9,778 nt of DNA, taken from positions 2,117 through 11,894 of the forward strand of contig NHDX01000018.1 in NCBI GenBank assembly GCA_002171675.1, written 5' to 3'. Every line of letters begins with the position of its first letter. Positions within the stretch are counted from its first letter, which is position 1. Shown here one piece after another: positions 1 through 5,204 of this stretch. A model generated the notes under the pieces. It saw only the letters and a list, made by a program, of their open reading frames with translations, was not told where the DNA came from and did not search any database. The stretch is from Chloroflexi bacterium TMED70. GTDB lineage: Bacteria > Chloroflexota > Dehalococcoidia > Lucifugimonadales > Lucifugimonadaceae. The translations under genes and the position numbers were made by a program.

Positions 1-23
1 CTACTTTAATTTTATATAATTTT

Positions 24-1319
24 TTAAATTTTTGCTCCTATAAGAGAATATGACGATATTTCAATTATTTTAGTTTTTTGTATTTTACCAATAACTGAAT
101 CATCAGCATTTTCTATATAAACTAACTTATCACCTTCTGTTCTGCCATAGAGTTTATTTCTTATATAACCCTCAACTAATACATCTTGTTCAGAATCTAA
201 ATATTTACTATTCAATTCAAACTGTATTTTATCTTGAAGCTCATTTACAACATTTAATCTTCTTCTTTTTTCTTGTTGTGTCAAATTATCGTCAATCTTT
301 CTAAATGCATATGTCCCTTTTCTTTCAGAATATGCAGCAACATGAACTTTATCAAATTTAACTAGATTTAATATTTCTAATGAATCTTCAAAATCTTTTT
401 CTGTTTCTCCAGGAAACCCAACAATTAAATCTGTAGTTATTGTTGCATCAGGAACTATTGATTTTATTTCTTCTATTTTCTTGAGATATTGATCCCTTGT
501 ATAACCTCTTCTCATATTTGCCAATATTCTATTTGATCCTGCTTGAAAGGGAAGATTTATTGATTTACAAACTTTAGGCAAATCTCTAATTGTTTCTATA
601 AGTTTTCTCGACATATCGTTTGGATGAGATGTCAGAAATCTTATTCTTAATATATTGTCTAAGTCGCTTATTGAATACATTAAGTCTGAAAGATCTTTCT
701 TAGGAAATAAATCATGACCATATGAATCAACATTTTGACCTAATAATGTAACTTCAAGGGTTCCATTTTGTGATAGGTTTTGAACTTCATTGACAACGTC
801 ATTCAGAGGCTTACTCGTTTCTCTTCCTCGTCTGTAAGGGATTACACAAAAAGTACAAAATTTATCACAACCTTGTACAATTGGGACAAATTCAGCAAAT
901 TTAGATTTTTCTGGAATTAAGTTTTCTAAACATCCATCAGAAGATAAATCTAAATAGTCTGCAATATTTTCTATTATTAAAGATGTATCTTGTGGTTTTG
1001 CCCAAAGATCTACATGAGGAAATCTTTGTTCTAGTTCTTTTATTGTTGATTCAACCATACAACCAGTAACACAAATAAAAGTATTATTTTTCTTTTTTTG
1101 TTTACCTAGTTTTCCTAATAGGCCAGTCGCAGTATCTTCTGCAGACTGACGTACTACGCAAGTGTTTAGTACAACAATTCCTGCATCTTCTATATTTTTC
1201 TCTTCATCAAGTCCCAGTCTTTTTAGACCAACGTCTACTCTCTGAGAATCGGCTACATTCATTTGACAGCCGACTGTCCAAATGTGAAAAGATTCTAATT
1301 TTTTTTCTTCAGTTATCAT
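24..1319 (-). CDS. miaB: MiaB, tRNA-2-methylthio-N6-dimethylallyladenosine synthase
   Basis: This 431-residue radical-SAM methylthiotransferase adds the 2-methylthio group to i6A37 of tRNAs reading UNN codons, in the cytoplasm. The N-terminal UPF0004 domain carries the three cysteines of the auxiliary Fe-S cluster: Cys18 (in GCQMN), Cys54 (in NTCVVR) and Cys87 (in VTGC). The radical-SAM CX3CX2C motif is Cys151, Cys155 and Cys158, followed by PYRRGRE. The last 65 or so residues look like the TRAM RNA-binding domain. Length is normal for the family. MiaB is preferred over RimO or MtaB because of the GCQMN motif and the spacing of the first cysteines. The ATG at 1319 is the only reasonable start, since the next Met (residue 20) lies beyond Cys18. 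It begins 7 bases after the CCA end of tRNA-Ser and has no Shine-Dalgarno sequence. Nothing recognisable follows in the 23 bases to the window edge. Confidence 0.95.
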   Translation of the reverse strand: MITEEKKLESFHIWTVGCQMNVADSQRVDVGLKRLGLDEEKNIEDAGIVVLNTCVVRQSAEDTATGLLGKLGKQKKKNNTFICVTGCMVESTIKELEQRFPHVDLWAKPQDTSLIIENIADYLDLSSDGCLENLIPEKSKFAEFVPIVQGCDKFCTFCVIPYRRGRETSKPLNDVVNEVQNLSQNGTLEVTLLGQNVDSYGHDLFPKKDLSDLMYSISDLDNILRIRFLTSHPNDMSRKLIETIRDLPKVCKSINLPFQAGSNRILANMRRGYTRDQYLKKIEEIKSIVPDATITTDLIVGFPGETEKDFEDSLEILNLVKFDKVHVAAYSERKGTYAFRKIDDNLTQQEKRRRLNVVNELQDKIQFELNSKYLDSEQDVLVEGYIRNKLYGRTEGDKLVYIENADDSVIGKIQKTKIIEISSYSLIGAKI

Positions 1320-1326
1320 ATTTATA

Positions 1327-1414
1327 TGGCGGGGAGAGCGGGATTCGAACCCGCGTGGGGTAAAACCCCTCCCACTTAGCAGGCGGGTGCACTAGGCCTC
1401 TATGCGATCTCCCC
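1327..1414 (-). tRNA. tRNA-Ser(GCU), CCA encoded
   Basis: The minus strand folds into a complete 88-nt serine tRNA. The acceptor stem is GGGGAGA paired with TCTCCCC. The anticodon stem CCCGC/GTGGG (one G-T pair) encloses the loop CTGCTAA, with anticodon GCT at 1380-1378. The long class II variable arm AGGGG-TTTT-ACCCC is typical of Ser. The T arm is GCGGG-TTCGAAT-CCCGC, the discriminator base is G and the CCA end is encoded at 1329-1327. It reads AGC/AGU codons. It lies immediately upstream of miaB on the same strand and is much more GC-rich than its surroundings, as expected for a structural RNA in an AT-rich genome. Its third anticodon base is U36, so A37 should carry t6A, not the i6A that MiaB modifies. 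Confidence 0.97.
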
Positions 1415-1446
1415 TAGTAATAATTAAGCTATTTATATTAAACTAA

Positions 1447-1452
1447 ATTATA
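1447..1452 (-). promoter_or_regulatory. Candidate -10 box for the tRNA-Ser-miaB transcript
   Basis: The minus strand has a perfect TATAAT here, 32 bases upstream of the tRNA 5' end, which implies a leader of about 25 bases to be removed by RNase P. No good -35 hexamer lies 16-18 bases upstream; a TTGATA on the same strand (1468-1463) is only 10 bases away and so too close. In DNA this AT-rich, TATAAT alone is weak evidence, but its place in the only gap upstream of a tRNA supports it. Confidence 0.45.
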
Positions 1453-1454
1453 CT
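1449..1454 (+). promoter_or_regulatory. Candidate -10 box for the moaD-moaE transcript
   Basis: TATACT on the plus strand matches five of six consensus bases and would give a leader of about 25 bases before the ATG at 1485. It overlaps the minus-strand TATAAT of the tRNA-miaB promoter. No convincing -35 box is visible. The call rests on position in a 70-base divergent gap. Confidence 0.28.
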
Positions 1455-1484
1455 AATAAGTGTATCAAAATATTTATTACTAAA

Positions 1485-2177
1485 ATGATAAAAATAAAAA
1501 TTAAATTCTTTGCAAAATTAAAAGAAGACATAGGTCATGAAAGTTTATCAATATCACTTGAAAATCCAACAAAAGTTATAGATGTTGTCAAAATAATTTC
1601 TAAAGACTTTGGAGTAAATATCATTAACAGAAATAACTATTTATATGCTAAAAATTTAGAGTATTGTTCAATGGATACAATATTAGATGAAAATGATGAG
1701 CTCGCAATAATTCCTCCAGTAAGTGGTGGCTCTACTGATTACGAAAAAAATTCTAATTTTAAGGTTGAAATAACAAAAGAAAAAATAAATCTTAATGATT
1801 TCATAGAAGATAAATTTTCATCAAAAGATGGCTCTGAAGTTATTTTTTTAGGAATTACTCGAGATCATAATTTAGGCAGAGATGTTGATAAATTGTTCTA
1901 CGAGTCATATTCAGACATGGCTAATAAAGAAATTTATAAAATAATAGATACAATAAAATCTAAATGGAGCATTAGTTCACTAAGAATTATACATAGACTT
2001 GGAACGGTATATCCTTCTGAGATAAGTATGGTGCTAATAGTCACTTCATCTCATCGTAAAGAATCTTTTGAAGCAGCCGAATTTTTTGTAGATGAGTTAA
2101 AGAAATCGGTTCCTATATGGAAAAAAGAATTTTTTCAGGACGGAACAGTGTGGATAAATGATAAAATAGTAGAGTAA
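1485..2177 (+). CDS. Fused molybdopterin synthase, MoaD-MoaE
   Basis: One 230-residue chain holds both subunits of molybdopterin synthase, which inserts the dithiolene sulfurs into cPMP during molybdenum cofactor synthesis. Residues 1-82 are MoaD-like (ubiquitin fold) and end in the VSGG tail, Gly81-Gly82. MoaE follows directly from Ser83, with its core at about residues 93-230. MoaE landmarks are ITRDHNLG (Arg126, matching E. coli Arg39), HRLG at 170-173, SSHR at 188-191, and the two catalytic lysines Lys206 and Lys213 in LKKSVPIWKKE, spaced seven apart like E. coli Lys119 and Lys126. MoaD works through a free C-terminal glycine thiocarboxylate, so the fusion must be cut after Gly82, as is known for mycobacterial MoaX. 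The ATG at 1485 has no Shine-Dalgarno sequence. No other Mo-cofactor gene is in the window. It ends 33 bases before rpsP with no terminator between. Confidence 0.93.
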   Translation: MIKIKIKFFAKLKEDIGHESLSISLENPTKVIDVVKIISKDFGVNIINRNNYLYAKNLEYCSMDTILDENDELAIIPPVSGGSTDYEKNSNFKVEITKEKINLNDFIEDKFSSKDGSEVIFLGITRDHNLGRDVDKLFYESYSDMANKEIYKIIDTIKSKWSISSLRIIHRLGTVYPSEISMVLIVTSSHRKESFEAAEFFVDELKKSVPIWKKEFFQDGTVWINDKIVE

Positions 2178-2200
2178 AATTCAAAAGTACAAAAAAACAT

Positions 2201-2204
2201 AAGG
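2201..2204 (+). promoter_or_regulatory. Ribosome binding site of rpsP
   Basis: AAGG sits 6 bases before the ATG at 2211. It is one of the few recognisable Shine-Dalgarno sequences in the window and fits the high expression expected of a ribosomal protein. Confidence 0.65.
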
Positions 2205-2210
2205 TAGATA

Positions 2211-2477
2211 ATGGTAAGAATAAGATTACGAAGAATGGGAAGTAAAGGTAAACCTTTTTACAGAATAGTTGTTGCTGATCAAAGAGCACCAAGAAACGGA
2301 AAATATTTAGATCTGATTGGAACATATGATCCACATCAAGATCCTCCTGAAATTTCAATTGACGAAGAAAAAATATCTAAATGGATAGGCAACGGAGCAC
2401 AACCATCTGATTCAGTAAGCAGTTTACTAAAGACTAAAGGAATAGATGTTAAGGGAGTTGCAAATGGCAAAAAGTAA
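2211..2477 (+). CDS. rpsP: 30S ribosomal protein S16
   Basis: This 88-residue protein of the small ribosomal subunit binds 16S rRNA during 30S assembly. The family is unmistakable from the N-terminus: MVRIRLRRMGSKGKPFYRIV, then ADQRAPRNG and LIGTYDP. Length is normal and the C-terminal tail is short (ends NGKK). The ATG at 2211 is chosen for the S16 N-terminus and the AAGG upstream. The last 14 bases overlap khpA, which begins inside this gene, so translation of the two is likely coupled. The rpsP-KH pairing is common in bacteria. The usual next genes rimM and trmD are absent; yebC follows instead. Confidence 0.98.
   Translation: MVRIRLRRMGSKGKPFYRIVVADQRAPRNGKYLDLIGTYDPHQDPPEISIDEEKISKWIGNGAQPSDSVSSLLKTKGIDVKGVANGKK
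2452..2457 (+). promoter_or_regulatory. Ribosome binding site of khpA, inside rpsP
   Basis: AGGGAG lies 6 bases before the ATG at 2464 and within the last codons of rpsP. It decides the khpA start: the in-frame ATG at 2446 lies upstream of this site and would add six residues (MLRELQ) not expected in the family. Confidence 0.75.
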
Positions 2478-2718
2478 TGATCCAAGTAATCCTGAAGAGC
2501 TAGTAAAATATATTGCAAGTTGTTTAGTAGAAAATGTAGATAAAATTGATATCGAAACAGTAGAGGAAGATAATAAAACTATCCTAAAACTAACTGTTGA
2601 CGAAACTGATAAGGGAAAAATTATTGGTAAAAATGGAAAAATTGCTAAATCCATTAGAAATGTTCTTAAGTTGGCATCAACTAAAGATAATAATAAATAT
2701 ATTTTAGAAATAACCTAA
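2464..2718 (+). CDS. khpA: KhpA, KH-domain RNA-binding protein
   Basis: This is a small (84-residue) single KH-domain protein of the KhpA/YlqC family. It binds RNA in the cytoplasm and in studied bacteria pairs with KhpB (Jag/EloR). The RNA-binding GXXG loop is Gly55-Lys-Asn-Gly58 within KIIGKNGKIAKSIR. The N-terminal part (PEELVKYIASCLV, 9-21) is the helix typical of the family. The start at 2464 gives MAKSNDPSNPEEL and is backed by the AGGGAG at 2452-2457; a longer form from 2446 is unlikely. It overlaps the end of rpsP by 14 bases and leaves a single base before the yebC start. No khpB is in the window. Confidence 0.93.
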   Translation: MAKSNDPSNPEELVKYIASCLVENVDKIDIETVEEDNKTILKLTVDETDKGKIIGKNGKIAKSIRNVLKLASTKDNNKYILEIT

Positions 2719-2719
2719 T

Positions 2720-3478
2720 ATGTCCGGTCATTCAAAATGGAGCACTATAAAACATAAGAAGGGCATTGCAGATGCAAAAAAAGGTGTTTTATTTACGAAA
2801 CTATCAAGAGAAATTACGGTTGCTGCTAAATCCGGGGACTCAGATCCTGAATTAAATTTTAGACTCAGATTAGCTATAGATAATGCTAAATCTCAAAATA
2901 TGCCTAAAGACAATATAGAAAGAGCTGTTGCTAAAGGCTCTGGTGGCGGTGCAGGTGGAGATAATTTTGAAGAAATAACATATGAAGGAATAGGGCCTGG
3001 TGGAATAGGAATAATAATTCAAACCCTAACTGATAATAAGAATAGATCTGCAGCTACAGTAAGATCCACAATTACTAGAGCTGGTGGAACTTTTGCTTCA
3101 ACTGGTGCTGTTTCTTGGAATTTTGAACAAAAAGGCCAAATAGTACTAAATATTTCTGAAGGTGATCCGGAGATGATTGCATTGGAAAGTATAGATCAAG
3201 GAGCTGAAGATTTTGATGTTTTTGATAATACAGTTGAAATAACATGCGCTTTCTCGGATCTTTCAAATATACAAAAACAAATATCAGAAAATCAATCTGT
3301 TACTGTTGAAAAAGCTGAGCTAGCACTCGTTCCAAACTCTACGGTTTCATTAGATGAAAATCAATCAAGTCAGACCTTGAAACTTCTTGATGATCTAGAA
3401 GATCTAGATGATGTACAAAAAGTTTTTACTAATGCTGATTTTAATGAAGAAGCATTAAGTTCTTACGCAGAGAAGTAG
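2720..3478 (+). CDS. yebC: YebC/PmpR family protein
   Basis: This 252-residue YebC/PmpR/TACO1-family protein begins with the family hallmark MSGHSKWSTIKHKKG, followed by KLSREI and NMPKDNIERA. The Gly-rich stretch at about 73-80 and YEGIGPGG are also conserved, and the length is normal. Family members have been described as DNA-binding regulators and, more recently, as factors that help ribosomes through difficult (proline-rich) stretches; this sequence alone cannot decide between these roles. Placement straight after rpsP and khpA favours a translation role. The ATG follows the khpA stop by one base and has no Shine-Dalgarno sequence, so it probably depends on re-initiation. It ends in tandem stops TAG-TAA. 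The usual neighbour ruvC is missing; an ABC ATPase follows after 5 bases. Confidence 0.96.
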   Translation: MSGHSKWSTIKHKKGIADAKKGVLFTKLSREITVAAKSGDSDPELNFRLRLAIDNAKSQNMPKDNIERAVAKGSGGGAGGDNFEEITYEGIGPGGIGIIIQTLTDNKNRSAATVRSTITRAGGTFASTGAVSWNFEQKGQIVLNISEGDPEMIALESIDQGAEDFDVFDNTVEITCAFSDLSNIQKQISENQSVTVEKAELALVPNSTVSLDENQSSQTLKLLDDLEDLDDVQKVFTNADFNEEALSSYAEK

Positions 3479-3483
3479 TAAGA

Positions 3484-4365
3484 ATGAGTACTATAAATAC
3501 TGTAGTAGTTAAAAATTTATCTAAATCTTATGGAAATTTTTTAGCTATAAACAAAATAAATTTTTCTGTAGAAAAAGGGACTATTCATGGTTTATTAGGA
3601 GAGAATGGTGCTGGTAAAACTACAACAATGAGATGCTTACTTGGTCTTAGTTATTCTGATTATGGTGAAATGTACATCAATCAAGAAAAAATTTCTAAAA
3701 AAAATCATAATATAAGAAGAAATACAGCTTATCTGGCTGGAGATTTCAGACCATATGAAAACATTAAGCCTATTGAATATTTCAAATATATTTTAAAATT
3801 AGAAAATAATAAGTCTGATAGATATTTAGAATTATCTGAATTATTTAAGCTAGATTTAAATAAAAAAATCAAAGAATTATCTAAAGGAAATAAACAAAAA
3901 GTGGGTATTGTTCAGGCATTTATGAGAAACAGCGATATACTTATCTTAGATGAACCTACAAGCGGTTTAGATCCAAATTATCAAAGAGTTTTCAGAGAAT
4001 TAATTTTTTCTGAAAAGAAAGCTGGTAAAACTATTTTACTTTCTTCTCATGATTTATTAGAAATTTCTAATTGCTGTGATTATGTAACGATAATTAAAGA
4101 AGGCAAAGTAATATCCTCACAAAGCAAAGAAGATTTGATAAAACAAACAATTAAAAAGGTTTCTGTAAAATTTTCAAATCCACCTGATGCAAAAAGAATA
4201 GATAGCATTAAAGCTATAAATAACTTTGAAGTAAATGATGATCAAATAACTTTTTTCGTCTCAGGAGATATAAATGAATTTATAAAATTTATATCAGAAT
4301 TTGAAGTACTTGAATTAGAAACTGAATCATCTAATCTAAGTCAAACTCTTTTGGAGTATTTTTAA
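3484..4365 (+). CDS. ABC transporter ATP-binding protein (ABC-2 exporter type)
   Basis: This 293-residue cytoplasmic ATPase powers the membrane protein encoded next. Walker A is GENGAGKT (39-46), the signature is LSKGNKQKV (132-140), Walker B is ILILDEP (152-158), the D-loop is SGLD (160-163) and the switch His is His189. Where many ABC proteins have the Q-loop glutamine, this one reads AYLAGDFRPYE (82-92), a variant of the YLPGD-like form seen in the CcmA/NatA-type drug and lipid exporter group. A C-terminal region of about 85 residues after the nucleotide-binding domain is typical of that group. The substrate cannot be told from sequence. The gene starts 5 bases after the yebC stop and ends one base before the TTG of the permease, so it is co-transcribed with both. 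Confidence 0.93.
   Translation: MSTINTVVVKNLSKSYGNFLAINKINFSVEKGTIHGLLGENGAGKTTTMRCLLGLSYSDYGEMYINQEKISKKNHNIRRNTAYLAGDFRPYENIKPIEYFKYILKLENNKSDRYLELSELFKLDLNKKIKELSKGNKQKVGIVQAFMRNSDILILDEPTSGLDPNYQRVFRELIFSEKKAGKTILLSSHDLLEISNCCDYVTIIKEGKVISSQSKEDLIKQTIKKVSVKFSNPPDAKRIDSIKAINNFEVNDDQITFFVSGDINEFIKFISEFEVLELETESSNLSQTLLEYF
4353..4356 (+). promoter_or_regulatory. Ribosome binding site supporting the TTG start of the permease
   Basis: GGAG lies 10 bases before the TTG at 4367, inside the last codons of the ATPase gene. The spacing is a little long, but no ATG is available upstream of the first membrane helix, so this site and the TTG are the best start. Confidence 0.45.
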
Positions 4366-4366
4366 A

Positions 4367-5149
4367 TTGAACGTTTTACTTAATTCATTATCTAGAAACA
4401 AAAAAAAATTACTATCTTTTAGTTTAGCTTCTATTTTTTATGTTATTTTTTTATTATATGTCTGGACTTTGATGGCAGATACTTTTTCTCAAGTTTTAGA
4501 TCTATTCCCAGATGCATTAAAGACAATTGCAGGTTTTGGAGATGATCTATCTACTGCTGGATTTCTAAATGGTGAATTTATGCACCTTATAGGCCCATTA
4601 ATTATGGGAGCTTTTGCCATTACAATAGGTGCTACAATACTTGCATCAGAAGAAGAAAATAAAACTATAGATCAATTCTTAGCTTTATCAATTTCAAGAA
4701 GCAGATATTACACTGAAAAGTACCTATCTCTAACAATATTAATACTTTCTCTAGCGTTTATATTCTCATTTACTCTTTTTATATCAAATTTTATATTTGA
4801 TATAAACCTAAGCTTTTCTAATATTTTTTATTCTGGATTATGTTTATTTATATATGGTTCAACTGTTGGTTCGATAACATTTTTTTCAGGTGCTTTATTT
4901 GCGAAAGTTTCTCAATCAGCAGGAATAGGTGGAGGAATTGCGATAATAGGTTATGTTTTTGATTCAGTTTATAAAACAGTTAGCTCTTTAGGATACTTAA
5001 AATACTTATCACTACACTACTACTATAATGATAATGGAGTAATTCTTAATGGTTTTGACTTGATTCACTTAATTGTAATGCTATCTATTACTTTTTCCTG
5101 TTATTTGTTTGGACTCTATATTTTCAACAAAAGAGACATTAAGTCTTAG
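4367..5149 (+). CDS. ABC-2 type transporter permease
   Basis: This 260-residue integral inner-membrane protein is the likely partner of the ATPase just upstream. Six hydrophobic segments are visible at about 15-36, 73-94, 119-145, 152-179, 183-204 and 232-253. The stretch SEEENKTIDQFLALSISRSR (94-113) after the second segment matches the conserved cytoplasmic motif of ABC-2 permeases (usually EEE..GT.D.LL..P.SR). The start is TTG, one base after the ATPase stop; the next Met is residue 36, at the end of the first helix, so an ATG start would remove that helix. Codons 12-14 are a run of nine A bases (4400-4408), a possible slippage site. The gene ends in tandem TAG-TAG stops. A single half-size permease implies a homodimer, or a second subunit encoded elsewhere. 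The substrate is unknown. Confidence 0.88.
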   Translation: MNVLLNSLSRNKKKLLSFSLASIFYVIFLLYVWTLMADTFSQVLDLFPDALKTIAGFGDDLSTAGFLNGEFMHLIGPLIMGAFAITIGATILASEEENKTIDQFLALSISRSRYYTEKYLSLTILILSLAFIFSFTLFISNFIFDINLSFSNIFYSGLCLFIYGSTVGSITFFSGALFAKVSQSAGIGGGIAIIGYVFDSVYKTVSSLGYLKYLSLHYYYNDNGVILNGFDLIHLIVMLSITFSCYLFGLYIFNKRDIKS

Positions 5150-5204
5150 TAGCTACTCCCATTAGATTTTTAATAGAATAAATAAAAAAAATTATAAAAA
5201 TTTA

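Noticed and set aside
1463..1468. Minus-strand TTGATA as the -35 box for the tRNA-Ser promoter
   Set aside because: It is only 10 bases from the TATAAT at 1452-1447; sigma-70 promoters need about 16-18.
2446..2463. Longer khpA starting at the ATG at 2446
   Set aside because: The Shine-Dalgarno sequence AGGGAG lies after this ATG and exactly before the ATG at 2464; the added MLRELQ is just rpsP read in another frame.
2113..2654. Several minus-strand open frames (60-81 residues) opposite rpsP and khpA
   Set aside because: They run antisense to two clearly conserved genes, have low-complexity hydrophobic or Ser/Leu-rich translations, and match no family; they are shadows of the real genes.
3075..3266. 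Minus-strand open frame of 63 residues inside yebC
   Set aside because: It lies opposite conserved YebC coding sequence and its translation is Gln/Leu-rich with no motif.
5148..5157. 10-base palindrome AGTAGCTACT at the permease stop, considered as a terminator
   Set aside because: It has no loop and no GC-rich stem, and no T run follows directly, so it does not make an intrinsic terminator. It largely reflects the tandem TAG-TAG stops.
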